Part shown: piece by piece, positions 24,757-25,428 of the stretch | Layout of the letters: every line of letters begins with the position of its first letter | How positions within the stretch are numbered: the stretch's first letter is position 1 | Source of the DNA: Clostridiaceae bacterium UBA5444 | GTDB lineage: Bacteria > Bacillota > Clostridia > Clostridiales > Oxobacteraceae | Length of the DNA: 25,428 bases | Reading direction: 5' to 3' | Assembly: GCA_002426575.1 (NCBI GenBank) | Contig: DIRE01000080.1 | Location: forward strand, 1-25,428 | The notes under the pieces: model-generated | What the model saw: only the letters and a program-made list of their open reading frames with translations | Databases searched by the model: none | What the model was told of the DNA's origin: nothing | Translations under genes and position numbers: made by a program

Positions 24757-24800
24757 AAAAGTACTCTTTCTTGTAATTACTAAGAAAGAGTACTTTTATG
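24757..24800 (+). terminator. Terminator after the sensor operon
   Basis: A perfect 16-bp stem (24757-24772 with 24782-24797) has a 9-base loop. The right arm ends in TTTT, but no long T-run follows. It separates the sensor genes from the mglB-like gene, which must therefore have its own promoter. Confidence 0.83.
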
Positions 24801-24823
24801 TTATAAAGTAAAAAAGTAATACA

Positions 24824-24853
24824 ATAGGATTTCCATATATATGTATAGGATTT
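24824..24853. promoter_or_regulatory. Tandem direct repeats, possible YesN binding sites
   Basis: ATAGGATTT occurs at 24824-24832 and again at 24845-24853, exactly 21 bases (two helix turns) apart. Both lie upstream of the candidate mglB promoter. AraC-family regulators often bind such same-face direct repeats. The assignment to YesN is inference. Confidence 0.35.
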
Positions 24854-24899
24854 TGTATTCTGTATATATCAGAATTATGTGATAATTATATTTGAAGGC

Positions 24900-24928
24900 T
24901 AGACATAGTATATAGTACAGACTAATCT
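24900..24928 (+). promoter_or_regulatory. Candidate promoter of the mglB-like gene
   Basis: TAGACA (24900-24905), 17 bases and TAATCT (24923-24928) is a moderate sigma-A promoter, 87 bases before the start codon. Weak boxes are usual for activator-dependent promoters. The leader holds a short inverted repeat, ATTGC/GCAAT (24949-24965). The rest of the 24718-25015 gap shows nothing else that I can support. Confidence 0.4.
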
Positions 24929-25015
24929 ATATATTTTAGATGGAGATTATTGCAAGGGAGGCAATGCTCTTTTGTAATGATAAATTAATTTTTAAAATAA
25001 TATGGAGGTGCTCTT

Positions 25016-25428
25016 ATGAAAAAGGTTGTTCCAATTCTTTTAACTATTGCGCTTTTTACGGCAGTATTATTTACAGGATGCGGAAGTAAGCCAACGGATG
25101 GTACGGGTGATTCGGGGGGAGAAAAAGACGTTACTATTGGATGTGCAATATACAAATTTGATGACACATTCATGACAGGTGTGCGTAACTCTATTGAAGA
25201 TGCTGCAAAGGGCAAAGCTAAAGTAGATATTGTTGACAGTCAAAACTCACAGCCTACACAAAATGATAAAGTTGATTTGTTTATAACAAAAAAAGTTGAT
25301 GCTCTTGCTATTAACCCTGTTGACCGTACAGCAGCAGGTGTACTTATTGACAGAGCAAAAGGTGCTGACACGCCAATTGTATTCTTTAATCGTGAGCCAA
25401 TGCCAGAGGATATGGCAAAATGGGATAA
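25016..25428 (+). CDS. mglB: Galactose/glucose-binding lipoprotein, 5' part only
   Basis: The first 137 codons are present; the frame runs off the window and is not broken. A signal peptide ends LFTGC (Cys22 as lipid anchor), followed by a Gly/Asp-rich spacer and a type I periplasmic-binding domain: VTIGCAIYKFDDTFMTGVRN, VDLFITKKVDALAINPVD, and TPIVFFNREP, which is characteristic of MglB-type galactose/glucose-binding proteins. It would deliver sugar to the MglA/MglC ABC transporter, whose genes presumably follow to the right. Arginine codons are mostly CGT (3 of 4), unlike the AGA-rich neighbours, and GGAGG precedes the ATG; both fit very high expression. It is probably induced through the YesM/YesN genes upstream. 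Confidence 0.85.
   Translation, partial: MKKVVPILLTIALFTAVLFTGCGSKPTDGTGDSGGEKDVTIGCAIYKFDDTFMTGVRNSIEDAAKGKAKVDIVDSQNSQPTQNDKVDLFITKKVDALAINPVDRTAAGVLIDRAKGADTPIVFFNREPMPEDMAKWD

Noticed and set aside
24949..24965. Catabolite-repression (cre) site before mglB
   Set aside because: The ATTGC/GCAAT repeat does not match the cre consensus, and no better match was seen in the gap.
25016..25428. mglB-like gene as a truncated pseudogene
   Set aside because: The frame is intact up to the last base; the truncation is only the window edge.

Overview
The window is AT-rich and heavy in AGA/AGG and ATA codons. It has strong Shine-Dalgarno sites, TTG and GTG starts, and lipoprotein-type binding proteins. 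Together with the order of its fatty acid genes, this points to a low-GC Firmicute close to Clostridium (Clostridiaceae), most likely an anaerobe. All but a few dozen bases of the gene content lie on the + strand. I saw no tRNA, rRNA, CRISPR array, insertion sequence or clear pseudogene.

Layout. (1) 1-190: a long imperfect inverted repeat at the left edge and a strong stem-loop terminator. (2) 270-4452: an envelope-stress-type two-component system (PAS/HAMP histidine kinase and OmpR-family regulator), followed by two lipoproteins, one with an FG-GAP-like calcium loop and one with TolB/PD40-type propeller motifs. (3) 4571-6463: an ABC-F ATPase of Uup type with its own promoter. (4) 6532-17390: a complete type II fatty acid synthesis operon behind one sigma-A promoter and a double FabT operator. 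The order is fabX-like, fabT, fabH, acpP, fabK, fabD, fabG, fabF, accB, fabZ, accC, accDA. (5) 17601-20115: a YkpA-like ABC-F ATPase and an aromatic-acid-exporter-type (FUSC/ArAE) membrane protein. (6) 20313-25428: a YesN regulator, a YesM kinase, a sugar-binding lipoprotein and the start of an mglB-like galactose/glucose-binding protein. The last gene runs off the right edge.

How the genes work together. The fab operon supplies malonyl-CoA (AccB, AccC, fused AccDA), loads it on ACP (FabD), and starts (FabH), extends (FabF), reduces (FabG, FabK) and dehydrates (FabZ) the acyl chain. The first gene is the most interesting. It stands where streptococci carry the isomerase gene fabM. It encodes a FabK-like flavoprotein with a C-terminal four-cysteine cluster, which strongly resembles Helicobacter FabX, the dehydrogenase/isomerase that makes unsaturated fatty acids. 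This may fill the long-standing gap in unsaturated fatty acid synthesis in clostridia. The two carboxyltransferase subunits of acetyl-CoA carboxylase are fused into one chain. In the right part, the binding lipoprotein, YesM and YesN probably form a three-component sensor that switches on the downstream mgl-type sugar transporter.
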